Shown: piece by piece, positions 49,578-62,094 of the stretch
Layout: each line of letters starts with the position of its first letter
Numbering within the stretch: position 1 is the first letter of the stretch
DNA from: Pempheris klunzingeri
Lineage: Eukaryota; Chordata; Actinopteri; Acropomatiformes; Pempheridae
Length of the DNA stretch: 64,000 nt
Assembly (NCBI RefSeq): GCF_042242105.1
Contig: NC_092016.1
Location: forward strand, 10,802,501-10,866,500
Direction of reading: 5' to 3'
Notes under the pieces: model-generated
Told to the model about the DNA's origin: nothing
Seen by the model: the letters and a program-made list of their open reading frames with translations, nothing else
Databases searched by the model: none
Program-made: the position numbers and the translations under genes

Positions 49578-49830
49578 AACTCTGTCTGGTTCAGTGCAAG
49601 ATTCCAGGCTCACAATACAGTCCACACACAGCTTGTCTCTCTGAGTCTCTACTCATGTGTATGTAGTCCACATGCACTCCTTCCCCTAACCTACCCCTGC
49701 TGGTCATGCAGCTACCCGCAGACAACTTATGCAAATAAGGACTGGACCATTCCAGGCAGCAAAGAGGGGTGGCCAAGGATTGATGCTATTACTGAACTAT
49801 ATAAGCCTGGCCCAGACTATTGGAAGCATC
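49578..49830 (-). promoter_or_regulatory. tcf12: Putative promoter of the HEBAlt-type tcf12 transcript
   Basis: Upstream of the start codon on the - strand are a CCAAT motif (49823-49819), a TATA-like TTATATAG (about 49804-49797) and a perfect octamer ATTTGCAT (49736-49729). With the TATA box used, transcription would begin near 49770, giving a leader of about 190 nt that would contain the octamer. TATA and CCAAT spacing is typical; the use is inferred. Confidence 0.5.
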
Positions 49831-51352
49831 CTTTTTTAAATTTTATTAGAGAAAAGAATTCAGTTATGGAATAAACATAACATGCGTTATTTTATATGCA
49901 TTAGTATTTAGTGTGTGCTGACTATTGAGGAGTCTGTTTGTCATCATGACAATAACTGAAACTTGTAATAATAAGGGAATTCCCCACCCACACATGACCA
50001 AAGACCTTAACCACAGCTGAGCAAAGCCATTACCAGCACTGGTTAAACATTCTGTTGTTCAGCTCTCATCCTTTTCCTATGACATTCTCTGTTATTGTAA
50101 AATCATATGCAAGCGAGCTCAGAAATCCCTCCTCAGGACGAGCGAGCAGTGATGACGCCATGAGGATTATCTCCCGTTAGACAGGTAGAGGTTTCCAGTA
50201 AACAGAGGATACCACTCCCCTGTCTGACCCACATTTACAAATAGAATAAAGTCTTAGTTTGTAGGCACGTGTGGCGTGGAAGCTCCTCCAGCGGCTGGGT
50301 TAAAGGTTTTTTTATACATTAGTCTGTCTGGAGTTGTACTGATGCAAAGTACCTAAACAGTCACACTTCCTGTCTGAGGTCAAATCCACTGTCTGCTGCC
50401 CTGGTGCTGGAGCTGACCTAATACATGTACAAACAAACCACTCAGATTTAGGATTTCTGGATAATTTCCACACAAACTCTCATAAGGAAGACAACTGCTT
50501 AAACTGTTCATATTAAAATAGTCCGAATAGCGAGTGAGCAAAGGAGCTGACCTGTTCTATTTTGTGCAGAATTCTCTGTATGTTACATAAATACGACTCA
50601 CCAGAGTGGAAAAAAAACACTGAAGTTGGCGTGATGCTCAGACCTGCAGCGTGCCACACTGTCCTGGCAAAGCATTTTGTCCTGGAGGACCAATCCCATC
50701 AAATAATTCCCTCTTAGACAGCAGCAATGCCTTTATGTTAAATACGTTGTCTTAGTAGCCCTGAAGTCAAACTAACAACGTGCTGGAAACTTTCCATAAC
50801 ATATTTTTTCTATTTATGTCTATAACAAAATGAATGTTGTAGTCTCCCAGTGCATGACTTCTGATGCATAGTTAGTATACTTTATAAATAGTCAATGTAT
50901 ATTTGTAAAAAAGCACAAAAATCTTTTGAAGAACCATTATGGGAAACTAATTATTACTGTAGGACCAAACTGCAAACTGTAACAAACTGATTTGAGAGCA
51001 GTAAAGCAAACTATTGCCTGCTTGTCTCAGTCTGTCTGAAGGTGATCTGTACAGTCCGTGCAGCTTCCTTAAAGTCAAAGTCTAATCCACGCTACTGTTA
51101 ACTGGGTTAGGAGGTCAGTCTCTTCATCTTCATCAATACAATCATTTTTGGACCTCTCCTTCTTTTGTTTTCAGGAATAGCTTCTGTCCTAACATTATTT
51201 TCCTCTTCAAGTTACGATATAGATTATAACAGGCATTTTAAACAAACAACAAAATTCAGGATTTTTACAAATAATCTAGGAACACCAGTGGCCAATGAAT
51301 GACCTTTTCCTCTGACAGAGATCAGTTCTCCTATCTGACACACTAAGCATAC

Positions 51353-51374
51353 ATTACACACACACACACACACA
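51353..51374. repeat. (CA)n microsatellite
   Basis: A short pure CA dinucleotide run lies in the tcf12-rfx7 gap. Confidence 0.9.
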
Positions 51375-52614
51375 TCTTCAGTAAATGATCCAAGAGCAAA
51401 TATATACAGTCCCCTAACCCTGAACTTTGCATCAATCTTAGTTAATTGCAGTCTTGTCAGGAGTGCGATTATTCAAACAGGTAATGCAAATGTTAATGAG
51501 TTCAAATTTGCATATCTTTATTTTCCCATGGTTGAAATGTCATTGGTTATGACACTCTACAATGAAGAATGTCAGTCCTGATGGCCCCCTGATACGTTGT
51601 TGGCCATTAAGAGGCCAAAAAAGAGCAACTGAAGGGGATGGAGGAGAAATAAATAAGGCACCCTGCTCAAAATAAAAGACAGGAAATGAGGACTTTTATA
51701 ACCAACAAATGAAAACACATTCAAGCAGTCACATCATCATTGCAGACCTCAGTTTTAGCATTCAGTTTATTGCAGACTTTATTAGTGAAGGGCAGAAAAT
51801 CTGATTAGATTCTGCAGAAAAAGAGAAAAATCTATGTTTCTGTGGCCAACCAATAGGAATAAATAGGAAGCATACACCCCTTTGCTTTCTGAAGTCATGG
51901 TTGTCCTTTTACTGTAAGATATGCTGTTGTGCATACGATGCCTGCAACACACATTTCAAGTGTTGTTGGCATATTGCTCATCGTCATGCGCCTGATTTGA
52001 CATGGCTTAAATAACTATCTTCCTGCCAGTGATTGGCATTCACACAAGAAGGGGTGAGTGGGACTGGGGAGCAGATGGTGACATTCCACATGACCAAACT
52101 GATCAATCAGCATGCTGGGACGCAGGTGCAGCACAGGCGGGCAGCACCACACCATCTATTTCACCATCTACGGGGCACAAACACATGGGCACCAATCGTG
52201 GCACCCTAAGGGTCTGCATGCTCCTCTGTCCCGCTGTGCCAAGGTTGATGACATCAGAATTTCCCATCCGCTCTTCCACAGGACGCCAAGAAAACGGAGG
52301 AAAAAAACACTGTATTAAATCTGCAATAACAGCCTGGCCTGGGATAGGTTGTGTAAGTGACGTCATAGCCAGGGACTCCCGAATTACATCCTGGGCCTGA
52401 ACTGACTGGAAAAGCGGACAAAAGCACCTCCATAGTTTGGTCTTTAACAGTGCTATTTTTGGGATCTGATAATAGTATTTAAAGAGTAAAATGACTAAAA
52501 TGTCTTCCTCCCTGCAGCCACACTGTGGGTACATCTGCCTTAACGTACAACAGGACTCCAAACATTTCCGGTAAGCTTTTATGGACACATGAAAAAACAC
52601 GTTTGGCTACTTTT

Positions 52615-52908
52615 AGGGCTACAACTAACCTAATCATTTTTATTTTTATTTTTTCAAATAATCAATTAATTGTCTATAAAATATCATGAAATATTACATG
52701 ATGGTTATTGTCATTTATCCGTTTTCTATCATTTATGGTGAAAAAGCATCAAATCTGTGCAATTTAAAAGCTGAAACCATCAAATGTTTGGTATATTTGC
52801 CTAAAACATGACACAGTCACCATTAAGAGACATCTATAATCAAAAACGTTGCCTATTCATTTTCTGTTAATGGACTAATCAATGTATTGACTAATAATTT
52901 CAGCTGTA
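52615..52908. repeat. hAT-like MITE, near-complete copy
   Basis: It begins AGGGCTACAACTAACCTAAT and ends GACTAATAATTTCAGCTGTA, which are imperfect inverted repeats. It contains AAATAATCAATTAATTGTCT and CATTTATGGTGAAAAAGCAT. It is non-coding and is the best-preserved copy of this family in the window. Confidence 0.6.
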
Positions 52909-55047
52909 ATTACCATCAACCATGCTGATTTTACCATACAAATAAAAAAAAACAACCAAGACAACCAAACCTGGCCGACCAATATTGTAAACATTTTGAG
53001 ATTTTTAAAATTTCTAGGAGTTTCTTTATGCTAAAGCAGTAAAGTTCCCTTTGCAGGACATGTCAGTGAGTGCATTTAAAAAAAAAAACAAGCCTACTAA
53101 ATGCATACAGAGGTAAGCTGGTTGGCTGTGGTGTTTGATACCTGTTGGCGTGACTCTGTAGTGAGGATCTACTATATCTTCAGGATAAGACCTGACCACA
53201 GCAAGCTGATCTTATAGTCTGGCCTGAGTGCTGAGTGGGGGTTGTAAGAGGATTGGAGCAGCCATGGCCGCACCGTGCACGTGAGAGCCAGACTCACCGA
53301 CCTCTGCACCACAGTGACCCACATTCACCTGAACCTGCAAGGACAAGACGGTGGTTTTAGGTCACTGTCAGTCTAATGTGTGACCTGCTCGATCTCTAGG
53401 AAGCATACAATCAAAACTCAGCACCAAAAGAAGAAGTGGTGTCAGAGGGCAATAAATGCATGTACCTGTGCATTCATGTACTATGTACTTTAAGCTGCAA
53501 TATACAGCAAAAGGTTCATAATATTATCTCTAATTGCTTTTTCTTCACATCGAATTGTCTGAAAACATAAAACTTGTGCCATTGCTGATCATCCAGACTA
53601 GATTGTCTTTTTATATTTCTCTTTATATTAATACATGTCTGTATATTTAAAGTAAAGTCAAGTGTTGTGGAAGAATTTCCCTCAAAATGTCCTGCTTGTG
53701 TTTGGTAGCATGATATGAATTCTTTACTCTAAAAAGTAATATTTTGTATAAAAGTTTAATAAACATCAACCTAAGCCGATACTATACTCAGAATTAAGCA
53801 GGCTACATTGACGAGATGTTGTAACTTGTTATTGTGAGATGATACGGCCACAAAAATGGCAGCAACTTTGGGAGGAGTGTTGTGTAAATCTTAACATTTG
53901 GAGGAATGAGCAAGGGCAAAGACTGCTGAGATGAGACCTTCCAACCCAAATCAGAAGTGACAGGAGATTGACAGTAAAATAAATCAGTCCAGAATAGCCA
54001 GCAACCGAGGGTCAAAAATAGAGTGAGAAAACAATGACTAACAAGGAAACAACATTTTCTTGAGATTTAGATGAAGTGTCACTGCTCCACACCTCCGGTG
54101 TTGTTAACAAGCCAGCAAATGACAAGGTTTGATGGATGTGTGAGATACGTTATGGAAAGAAAGCAAAATTGTCAAGAATATCTAAATGTTGGAGCAAAGA
54201 TCTACTTCATCGAGCTACAACAGTGATAAAATGAGATATTTTGGCCAACTGATTGAACTGAACTTGAAGTCACTCAAAGACACTCTCACACATTGTGACA
54301 ACCAACCTCATCATGGGGTTAGTTGTCCCCTTTATAAATGGGGTTCCAGTAATACCATGTGAAAAAACATTTGTTACTTTAAATTTAAAAGTTAGAGACA
54401 TCAAATCAGTTTTAAAATTAACAAATCGCCTTTTCTATAATACTCACTGTACTTGTCTGATTGTTTAAACCATGAGTGTGAATCATGATTGTTTTTTGAA
54501 TTATTCTCTGTAATGGGAAGTAAAAAGAAAAATCTGGCTTTTATTTAAGCCGTAGTTTCATAACAAGTCATTATGAATGAAACATCAACAAGCCCCACCT
54601 GACCTCCTGATGAAGGTTTTATGCTAGCTACCGCATGTCTTCAGCTAGCAACTGAAACACAGGCGAAAATTAAAGCTGTCACCTTCCTCTTTCTTGTGAA
54701 ATGCCAAATTGCCAACAAACTTGTATTAAAAAGCAGAACATTTAAAAATTATTCTGACCCATAAAAAAAAGCAAAATTTCTCATCATCAATGTTTTGTCT
54801 GTTTTACACAAAATGACCTCAGGCCAAATGTTTGATATCGACATGATGAAACAGTGCCCTCTAGTTCGGCTGTACTAAGCAATGTGACAACCAACCCAAG
54901 AGACTCAGTCATAAACACGGTGACTAATAACAATATAATCCTACAACTGTACATCATTTCATAGTTTTCATGTTTACAACAAGGCTAAAACGAGGCTTTA
55001 GAAAATATTCACATTACTACCAGGTTCAATGCCATCATTCAGTTCCT

Positions 55048-55100
55048 TTCAATTCAAAATCCTTTATTTGTCCCTAAAATGGCAATTTGAGGCACTGGGC
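55048..55100. repeat. LINE-tail-like fragment
   Basis: The sequence CAAAATCCTTTATTTGTCCC followed by AATGGCAATTTG resembles the complement of teleost LINE 3' ends. Only about 50 bp can be assigned. Confidence 0.35.
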
Positions 55101-56384
55101 ATGCAAACATAAATACACATAAAAAAAATTGATTTGCACACAGAAAAGCCAATACAAAAATACAAATATGTTGGAAAGACACAGCACATAACTGACCAAC
55201 GGCATCCAACACCACAAACACACATTATGTTTAAAAGAAATAAATGTAAAACATCAAAGTATAATTGCATTTATAAGTGTAAGATGATGGCAGCAGTTTA
55301 AAGGCACCACAGAGGACCTGCTGAGTATTAAACTGTACGAGAGATCTTTGTGTTTTACCAGGTTCATGATATCTTGCAGTTGTTTCTTGCTGCAAGATAC
55401 CTACGATGACCTACGATACAGAATGATTTATTTAAATGTGATACACCAGAGAGTGAAAAACTCACCAAAACCTACAGTTTTGCACAGAAGGAAAACATGA
55501 AGAGCAGATTATACATCATCACATGATATGTGAGGTATGTAATATTTATGAACGGCTCCGTGCTGACCTTGTGCCTCACCTCACATGACTCCCTCTTCAT
55601 ACATCACTGCAGATTAGTCTACGATCATAATACTCAAGATTTATATGATATATACTTTTAAATATTCACAGCATTCAGTGTATGTTAAAAGTGTTAAACT
55701 AAAATGTGTATAAAGTGTGTTCTCATCAGACACATTCCACTAAAATGTATGATTTTAACATTATGACCCTGATAATGATAGAAAACAATATTTAATATAC
55801 TTTTAATGTCTCAGTTACAAGAACAACATCATCAGCATAGCGAGGACTAAATAACAATTTTGAGCTCGTATTCTGTTCACAACCATCAGTTTTATATTTT
55901 TTACATTCAATTCATATCAAGCACTATTAAGTACACATTAAAATATTTTTATATTCAGAACAAATTAAATTAGAATTCGTGAAAATTATGTCTTCATTCT
56001 CATTGTTTCTGAAACTCTGCAAATTGTGCAGTATATCTCCCTTCCTGAGTTTTAGGACAAGCTATTATTAGTGTGTATTTGTGTGATGTACAGTGTGTTT
56101 TCATGGATGTCAGTTAAAAGACTCACCCCTCTACAAATTAAAGGGCTCTTGCTTCACTTTTGTGAATCGGAAATTGGCTTTAAAAACGTAGTCATGCCAA
56201 ACGGTGGGAGTTAAACTATATTCATAACTAATATGATGCAGATTGTATATGATAAGAAAACAACATTGTGATATAAATAGCTTCACTAATCAGGCTTTTC
56301 TTAAAATAGCATCATCATCATTCTCCACAACTAGAGCAGAGCAGCTTCAAGTCTTACGAGCAAACAGAAATCAACTAGCAACAT

Positions 56385-56640
56385 TTGTATTAAGATTCGA
56401 TCCCCAGCTCCTATGGGTCAACATGTCAAAGTGTCCTTGGGCAAGACACTGAACCCCAACTTGCTCCTGAAGCCTTGCTGGCTTCAGTGTGTGAATGAGC
56501 ATGAAAGAACAGTCTCCTCCAAATTACATTTCCTCCAGTATGAATGATGGGTGAATGAGGATGTCATGTAAAAGCGCTTTGAGTAGTTGAAATAACTAGA
56601 AAGGCGCTATACAAATACAGCCCACTTACCATTTTACCAT
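56385..56640 (+). repeat. tRNA-like SINE
   Basis: A B-box-like GATTCGATCCCC at about 56395 is followed by the body TCCTTGGGCAAGACACTGAA, GTGTGAATGAGC and a tail with AAAGCGCTTTGAGTAGTTGA and AAAGGCGCTATACAAATACA. This layout is that of a widespread fish SINE with a LINE-derived tail. The A box is not clear. The element ends in a short repeat of ACCATTT. Confidence 0.65.
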
Positions 56641-57011
56641 TTACCAAATGTACACAATACAAAATTAAACAATAACAAGAAATAAAGAGTTGTCATCTGA
56701 AACAGTTACAAGAACCAAAAAAAGACATCAGGTAATAAGGTTTTAAATTCTCTAATGGTGATGAGTGACTCCAGTTTGAGGGCAGATTGTCGCTCATTCC
56801 ATCCAAATGGTGCATTAATAGCTGAATCCAGTTCTGCCAACATTAGTGCGGCCGTGAGGGATCTCTAAACTTAGCTAGACACTGGATCATGTACTGAGGT
56901 TAGTGGATTTAAATGAGAAGAGAGATGTGAGGTAGTCAGGGAGCTTCAACAGCAGAGCTCTGTAAATGAACAACGTGAGGTGCCCGTTTCTTCTAGTCTG
57001 TAAGCAAGTCC

Positions 57012-57070
57012 AAGATAAGATAAGATAAGATATTCCTTTATTAGTCCCATGATGGGGACATTTTCAACGT
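57012..57070. repeat. GATAA-repeat LINE tail fragment
   Basis: Repeated AAGAT units followed by ATTCCTTTATTAGTCCCATG and GGGGACATTTT form a very common teleost repeat end, probably a LINE 3' tail. The flanks show no further element structure. Confidence 0.5.
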
Positions 57071-57819
57071 TACAGCAGACAGGAGGAGATAAAGGGTAAA
57101 AAGATGTATAGAGAGTGAGATCTGCTTGCTCTTGTTATTATTATCTTATGAGATAGTCATCCAAGTCACTGTGTACTTGTACAGACATGCCTTCTCCATG
57201 TCTGTCTCAGTCTATTGCTGTCTTGCATTATGTTTCATGGCCTTCGTGGTGTCAGTGGAGCAGTGGAGTGGCATTACTGGTTTCCACCAACAGATGGCAG
57301 CATAAAATAATTCATGATGAAAGAATTTATTTAGGTCTTGTTTTTCTTGACCTGGTGGCTTCATTCCTCTGAATTTTCACATTTATATTTCCAGGAAGGG
57401 GATGTTGACCCTTACTGATTATTTGTAGATTAGAAAAACAGTAATTCTAATCAAATTAATTAGACAAGTGTGTGATTTATGCCATTTACAGCAGGTTTAC
57501 TGATGTGACATAACTGAAGGTTATATTTGTATCTGGTACAGACAGTCTCAGTCCAATTCATGCTCTCAGGTTATTTTTTTCCGCCAGCTGTGTCTCAGAT
57601 TTCAGCCGTGAGAAAAAATAGTAAGCTGTGTGATGAGCAAAGAACAATCTCTCTGCGGAGCCTCAGCGACAGTCTGATCAGATCAATATGCACCAACAGA
57701 AACATGTTGGTGCATGTTGAGATTAATTCACGCGTCGCTAAATGACCGGTTTACACGGTGAGGTGATATCATCCTGGCTATTTACCCGTCATTGTCACTA
57801 TCTGATCAGCCAGCTTCCT

Positions 57820-57875
57820 GCAGCAGCGCCCCTGCCGGCGGACCGCGGAGCTGCAGCGCGCAGACCAGCGTCAAG
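57820..57875. other. Small CpG-rich patch
   Basis: About ten CpG dinucleotides occur within about 55 bp (GCCGGCGGACCGCGGAGC, AGCGCGCAG) in otherwise AT-rich DNA. It could be a remnant promoter or non-coding exon. No ORF or splice structure supports a gene. Confidence 0.35.
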
Positions 57876-58060
57876 TTACAGGATACACGAAGAAAAAACC
57901 CCGTCAGGACTTTTAAATTAAAACTCAAATTAAGAATAACATGCACAAGCCTAGAAAATAACATCCCAGTGATCCATTTATTTATCAAAATGTGACATTA
58001 ATAAAAAAAAAAAAAACGAAACCTGAGGTCCATGACAACCGTACATTTACAAATAAAGTC

Positions 58061-58065
<5 letters not shown>

Positions 58066-58103
<38 letters not shown>

Positions 58104-58104
58104 C
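58066..58104. repeat. (GT)n microsatellite followed by (GC) steps
   Basis: A pure GT run passes into GCGCGCGC. The alternating purine-pyrimidine sequence is of the type that can adopt Z-DNA. Confidence 0.9.
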
Positions 58105-59559
58105 ATGGTTGTACTTTGTTTGCAGGATTACCGATTTGTGGTTCTGTATTCTTCTCATGTATGGTGCTCACAAAACTTTTGATTTTTGCCTTTTAATGTG
58201 AAGCAGTTTGAGTTTAGCTGTAATGAAATGTGCAGTCTAAATAAAATTGTTACTGTCACTTCCCCAACACTCATTTCAACAATCATTTCAGCTCTATTTT
58301 CATACAGTTCTTGGTGGTCGTAATTTGAACATTTACAGTCTGTATTTTGTTCCTGAGGGTCGTGTGTTCTTTGTACTGTCTGGTTTAAAAGGGACTAATA
58401 ATCTGACCTGAACATGAGTCTGATGGCAGTTACATATTCACTGCTGTTATTGTTTACTTCATAATCATGCTTGTACTTTATATTTCTTAAGAAACCACAG
58501 CAGGCTGAAGTTTGGTCAGTGTACAGTTCAGGTTGATCGAGCGTCACAGTTCCCAGTTTGCCAGTTAGGGAGCTCCTATAGCTTCTCGCTTGCTCAAAGG
58601 TAGATTAGAAGACTGTGTGGGAGTGGAGGAAGGTTAAAAGATAGGATGAAGGTATTTTCAACAGGTGCTAGTGCCATAAACATACAGGATCTTCTTTGAA
58701 GCTGCCCATAAAACTTGAGGTGTAACTACATTAATTGGTCTTTGTCTCAGAGACATATCAAGCAACTGCATGCAAGAATAAAACTCTGAGAGGCAACTGC
58801 TTCTTCGGATCCTCTTTATTACATTTCAGCAAACCGACTTCTCTCTTGTCTTTTTCCACATTTGACACACTGGCCAACATAACAAGCTTTGAGGAAAGCA
58901 GCCAGTCATAATAAGGAAAGAAACTGATTTTTCCTGAGCAGTATTTAAGAAAGAGTTTGACTCCTGTGTTATATATGTTCAGATACTATTCCAGATGTGC
59001 AAACCCAGTGGCAGAAGATATAGTTTTATCTAGACCTGGTGCACATCCAAACCCTGGACCACTCTGTGTTTCTTAAAGGATACCTAAAAACAGATGCCAA
59101 AATGTGCCTGAAAGAAGGTTTTGCTTGCTGTAATCATTCCTCCTGTTCACAGTGGCCATAAAAGGATCTCATCCTGATGCACATCCAAAATAGGAGCCAA
59201 AGTCTTTAGTCTTTTTAGCATGAAATTCCCAATTTCGTGTTACTATTCCAAAGAAAACACCACTACTGCAAACACCCAGAGGTGGTTTAGTAACTTTGGA
59301 AGGCTTGGTTTGATTTATTCAGGCTGCAGAGGCCTCATACTAACTCATACTAACAGATACACTCTGGATTTTATTTTGGCACAGACAGACAATCAACCCC
59401 TGTTACTATCAGTGTGAGGAAGGTATCATTTGATGGTCAGTATGAACAGAAACAAATGAGTGCAGCACGCCAAAACTCTTTGAATGCACATCTAGACGTC
59501 TGGTTATCATTAAAAGGCAGATTTGAAAACACCATGCTTTTATTTCTGAGACACCCCTC

Positions 59560-59880
59560 AGTACTTCCGGACCTGCCCCTGCGTCCTGCGTGCGTCTTGA
59601 CGCAGACAGCTCGTCTGTAGCTGCTGCTGGCTGCTGCAGGCGTGCTATTTGCGGCAGCGGAGAGGTCTCTGCGAAATGCCTTTTGTATTCACGGGTGTTT
59701 TTTTTGGTTTGGTTTTGTGTTTTGCGAGGGTCAGATCACAGTGTTTGTAGCCATGCTCTGTGGTGGATTTAGCGGGCTGTCCTAGCTGACTGAGCCGCTC
59801 CAGCAGCGGTGGGTCCGGTGCAGCGCACAGCCGGGGATGAGGCCTACTTGTTAAAGCTCCCCCACCACCCCTCCATCGTG
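59560..59880 (+). promoter_or_regulatory. rfx7: Putative rfx7 promoter / 5' leader
   Basis: CpG-rich sequence (GCGTCCTGCGTGCGTCTTGA, TATTTGCGGCAGCGG) lies immediately before the rfx7 start codon at 59881. No TATA box is seen. The absence of acceptor sites close to the ATG suggests that the start lies in the first exon. Confidence 0.5.
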
Positions 59881-62051
59881 ATGGCTGATGATCAACAACA
59901 ACCTGGTCAGAAGCCTGCCTCGGGATTAGGCTCTCTTCCAGCGTTGGTGCCAGGACTCCAGGGGCCCGAGGCTAACGCGTTACAGTTCAAAATAAAGAAT
60001 TCAATTTGGTAAGGATGGAAATGATCCTCGGGCAGCCACACTGTCCTTTTCGCTAGCCGTAGCCTCATAATTAGCGTATCTAGCTTCTGGAGAGGCAGGG
60101 AGGCTGTGAGCTGCACAAAGCGGCTGAAAATAACACGGGTGCTCCCGTGCTAACCCGAGGATATTTAACCGGAACACGGCAGCAGCGGGGGAAGCCACGC
60201 TGCCCGCTGCATGTGTGTGTGCGCTTATAACGCGTTATATGTGCAGCATTAGTAGCTTTAATCATTAGCATCGAGCCAGAGGAGGCCATGTGATAGATGA
60301 CACCCAATCCACCGGTGGTGCTGATGCTCGGGATGACAGGTGTCAAAGCAGACAGCTCCTCGGAGACATCCTGATTTAATGCCCTCATACCGGTTCACTT
60401 TTTTTATTTTTATTTTTATTTTTTTATACATGCATGGTCTCTGCTGTGGCTTTACAAAAGTAATAATCATTCCAGTGATAGCTTGACCTTTTATTTATGG
60501 CACATGCTGTTCAGACTCCTTCATCCTTTTGCACGCTGTGCAGATGTAATTTAGAATAGATGTAGATTAGATTAACATTTACGAGCAATGACAAAGTGAA
60601 ACTGTGTTTTTTTGTTTTGTTTTTGTGCCTTAAAAGATGAAGTCTGTCATTCACATTCAGGTATTCAGAATCTTTGCTCTGCATCTTTAAATGCTCCTGC
60701 TCCATGAGAGATCTCTCTATGGCCCATAGAGTGATGTATATTTACTGTCAGCCATATTATTTGTGTAACCCAAGTTCTGGATTTGAAATGTATGAACTGT
60801 GTAATGTCCTAAGAGATCCCACAATCTGCCTTTTTTTTTTTTTTTAAATCACAGAAGATATTTGATCATGTCACAGCTGGAGAAGCACAGGTGTTAAAAT
60901 GTGTGAATGACTAATGGCTGAACTGGTGTCCTGGTGTTGTGCATGTTGTTACACTGTCATGGCTCACTAGGACACTCAAGCAGAACAGAGCCACCATTAA
61001 TGGTTTAAGTTACACCTGTGCTTCGCCATGCTACCATGACAAGTTTAAGTTTGTGGTGTGAAAAGAGCCTGTGGGACAAAAAAAAGTAGCGTCCATGGCA
61101 CTGGCATTACGCCTGTCAATGATGATGTAAAATTATGATCAATAATCAATTCAATTTAATATCAATTTACTGTTCGCACACCATTGTGCAGGAAGTTGTG
61201 AATTTGTGCAGGAGGACAGAGGCTACAGCTAAATTCAGATGATTGGATATGATTTTAAAAAGGCGCTCACCTGTATATATAAGGTCCAACAGTCCACTGG
61301 GCTTTTGAGAACAGAAACCAAGCCAAGCAGTGTGAGAAACTCTCCAAGGTCCTCTGTGATCAGTTGGTCTCAAGGTACAGATCTGGACGAGGGTATAAAA
61401 TCATTTCTGAAGCTTCAGATGTTCCCAGGAGCTCACTGGGCTCCATAATTGTGAAATGGAAGAAGTATGGAGCCACCAGGACTCTCTCCAGAGTATCTTC
61501 ATCTTAAAGTCGTCCTTTCAAACTCTGTAACCTGCCAAAAAGGGACACAACCACAGAGTGCTGTTATGGTGAGGGTGTACTATTCAGCACGAAGAATAAG
61601 GCCAAGACAACACTGGAGTGTCTCTGGGATAAGTTTCTTTGAGCAGCCCAGCTGAAGCTCAGACTTGAACCCCAAAAACATCTGTGGAAAGAGCTTAAGA
61701 TGGCCGTCCCCATTCAACCTGAGTCAATCTGCCAGGAAGGAGACTTAAAGCTGCAACTTCTGCCAGAGTTGCTTCCACAAAAGCACAGAATAAACTCTCT
61801 GAATTCTTATCAAAATGAGATTTTAGATTTCGAATACATTTGTGAAACACTTTAAATTCCATTTTTCAGAATCAAAACAAAAATGATATTCAAAAAATGT
61901 GAGGTGATGCATGATTACCTGACTGACTGTTCATAGAAAACTCTTTCTGGTAACTAGTTTCACAACAGGGATAGGACATGAAAACTAAATTAGTTGAAAC
62001 TACAAAAATCTCCTGTGTTATTTTAATCTGAGTCATATTTATTCACATTCC

Positions 62052-62094
<43 letters not shown>

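Larger units (their letters stand above)
49870..59560. other. Gap between tcf12 first exon and rfx7; no coding exons recognised
   Basis: I found no exon of the long tcf12 isoform (AD1 or the SRRRPLHD region) or of another gene on either strand. The region contains a CA run (51353-51374), a hAT-like MITE (52615-52908), LINE-tail-like fragments (55048-55100, 57012-57070), a tRNA-like SINE (56385-56640), a small CpG-rich patch (57820-57875) and a GT run (58066-58104). The ORF-like stretch at 52029-52600 shows no recognisable protein. Confidence 0.55.

Noticed and set aside
52029..52600. Overlapping open frames of 123 and 165 aa on opposite strands
   Set aside because: Neither resembles a known family or a tcf12 exon, and the single-letter composition looks random.
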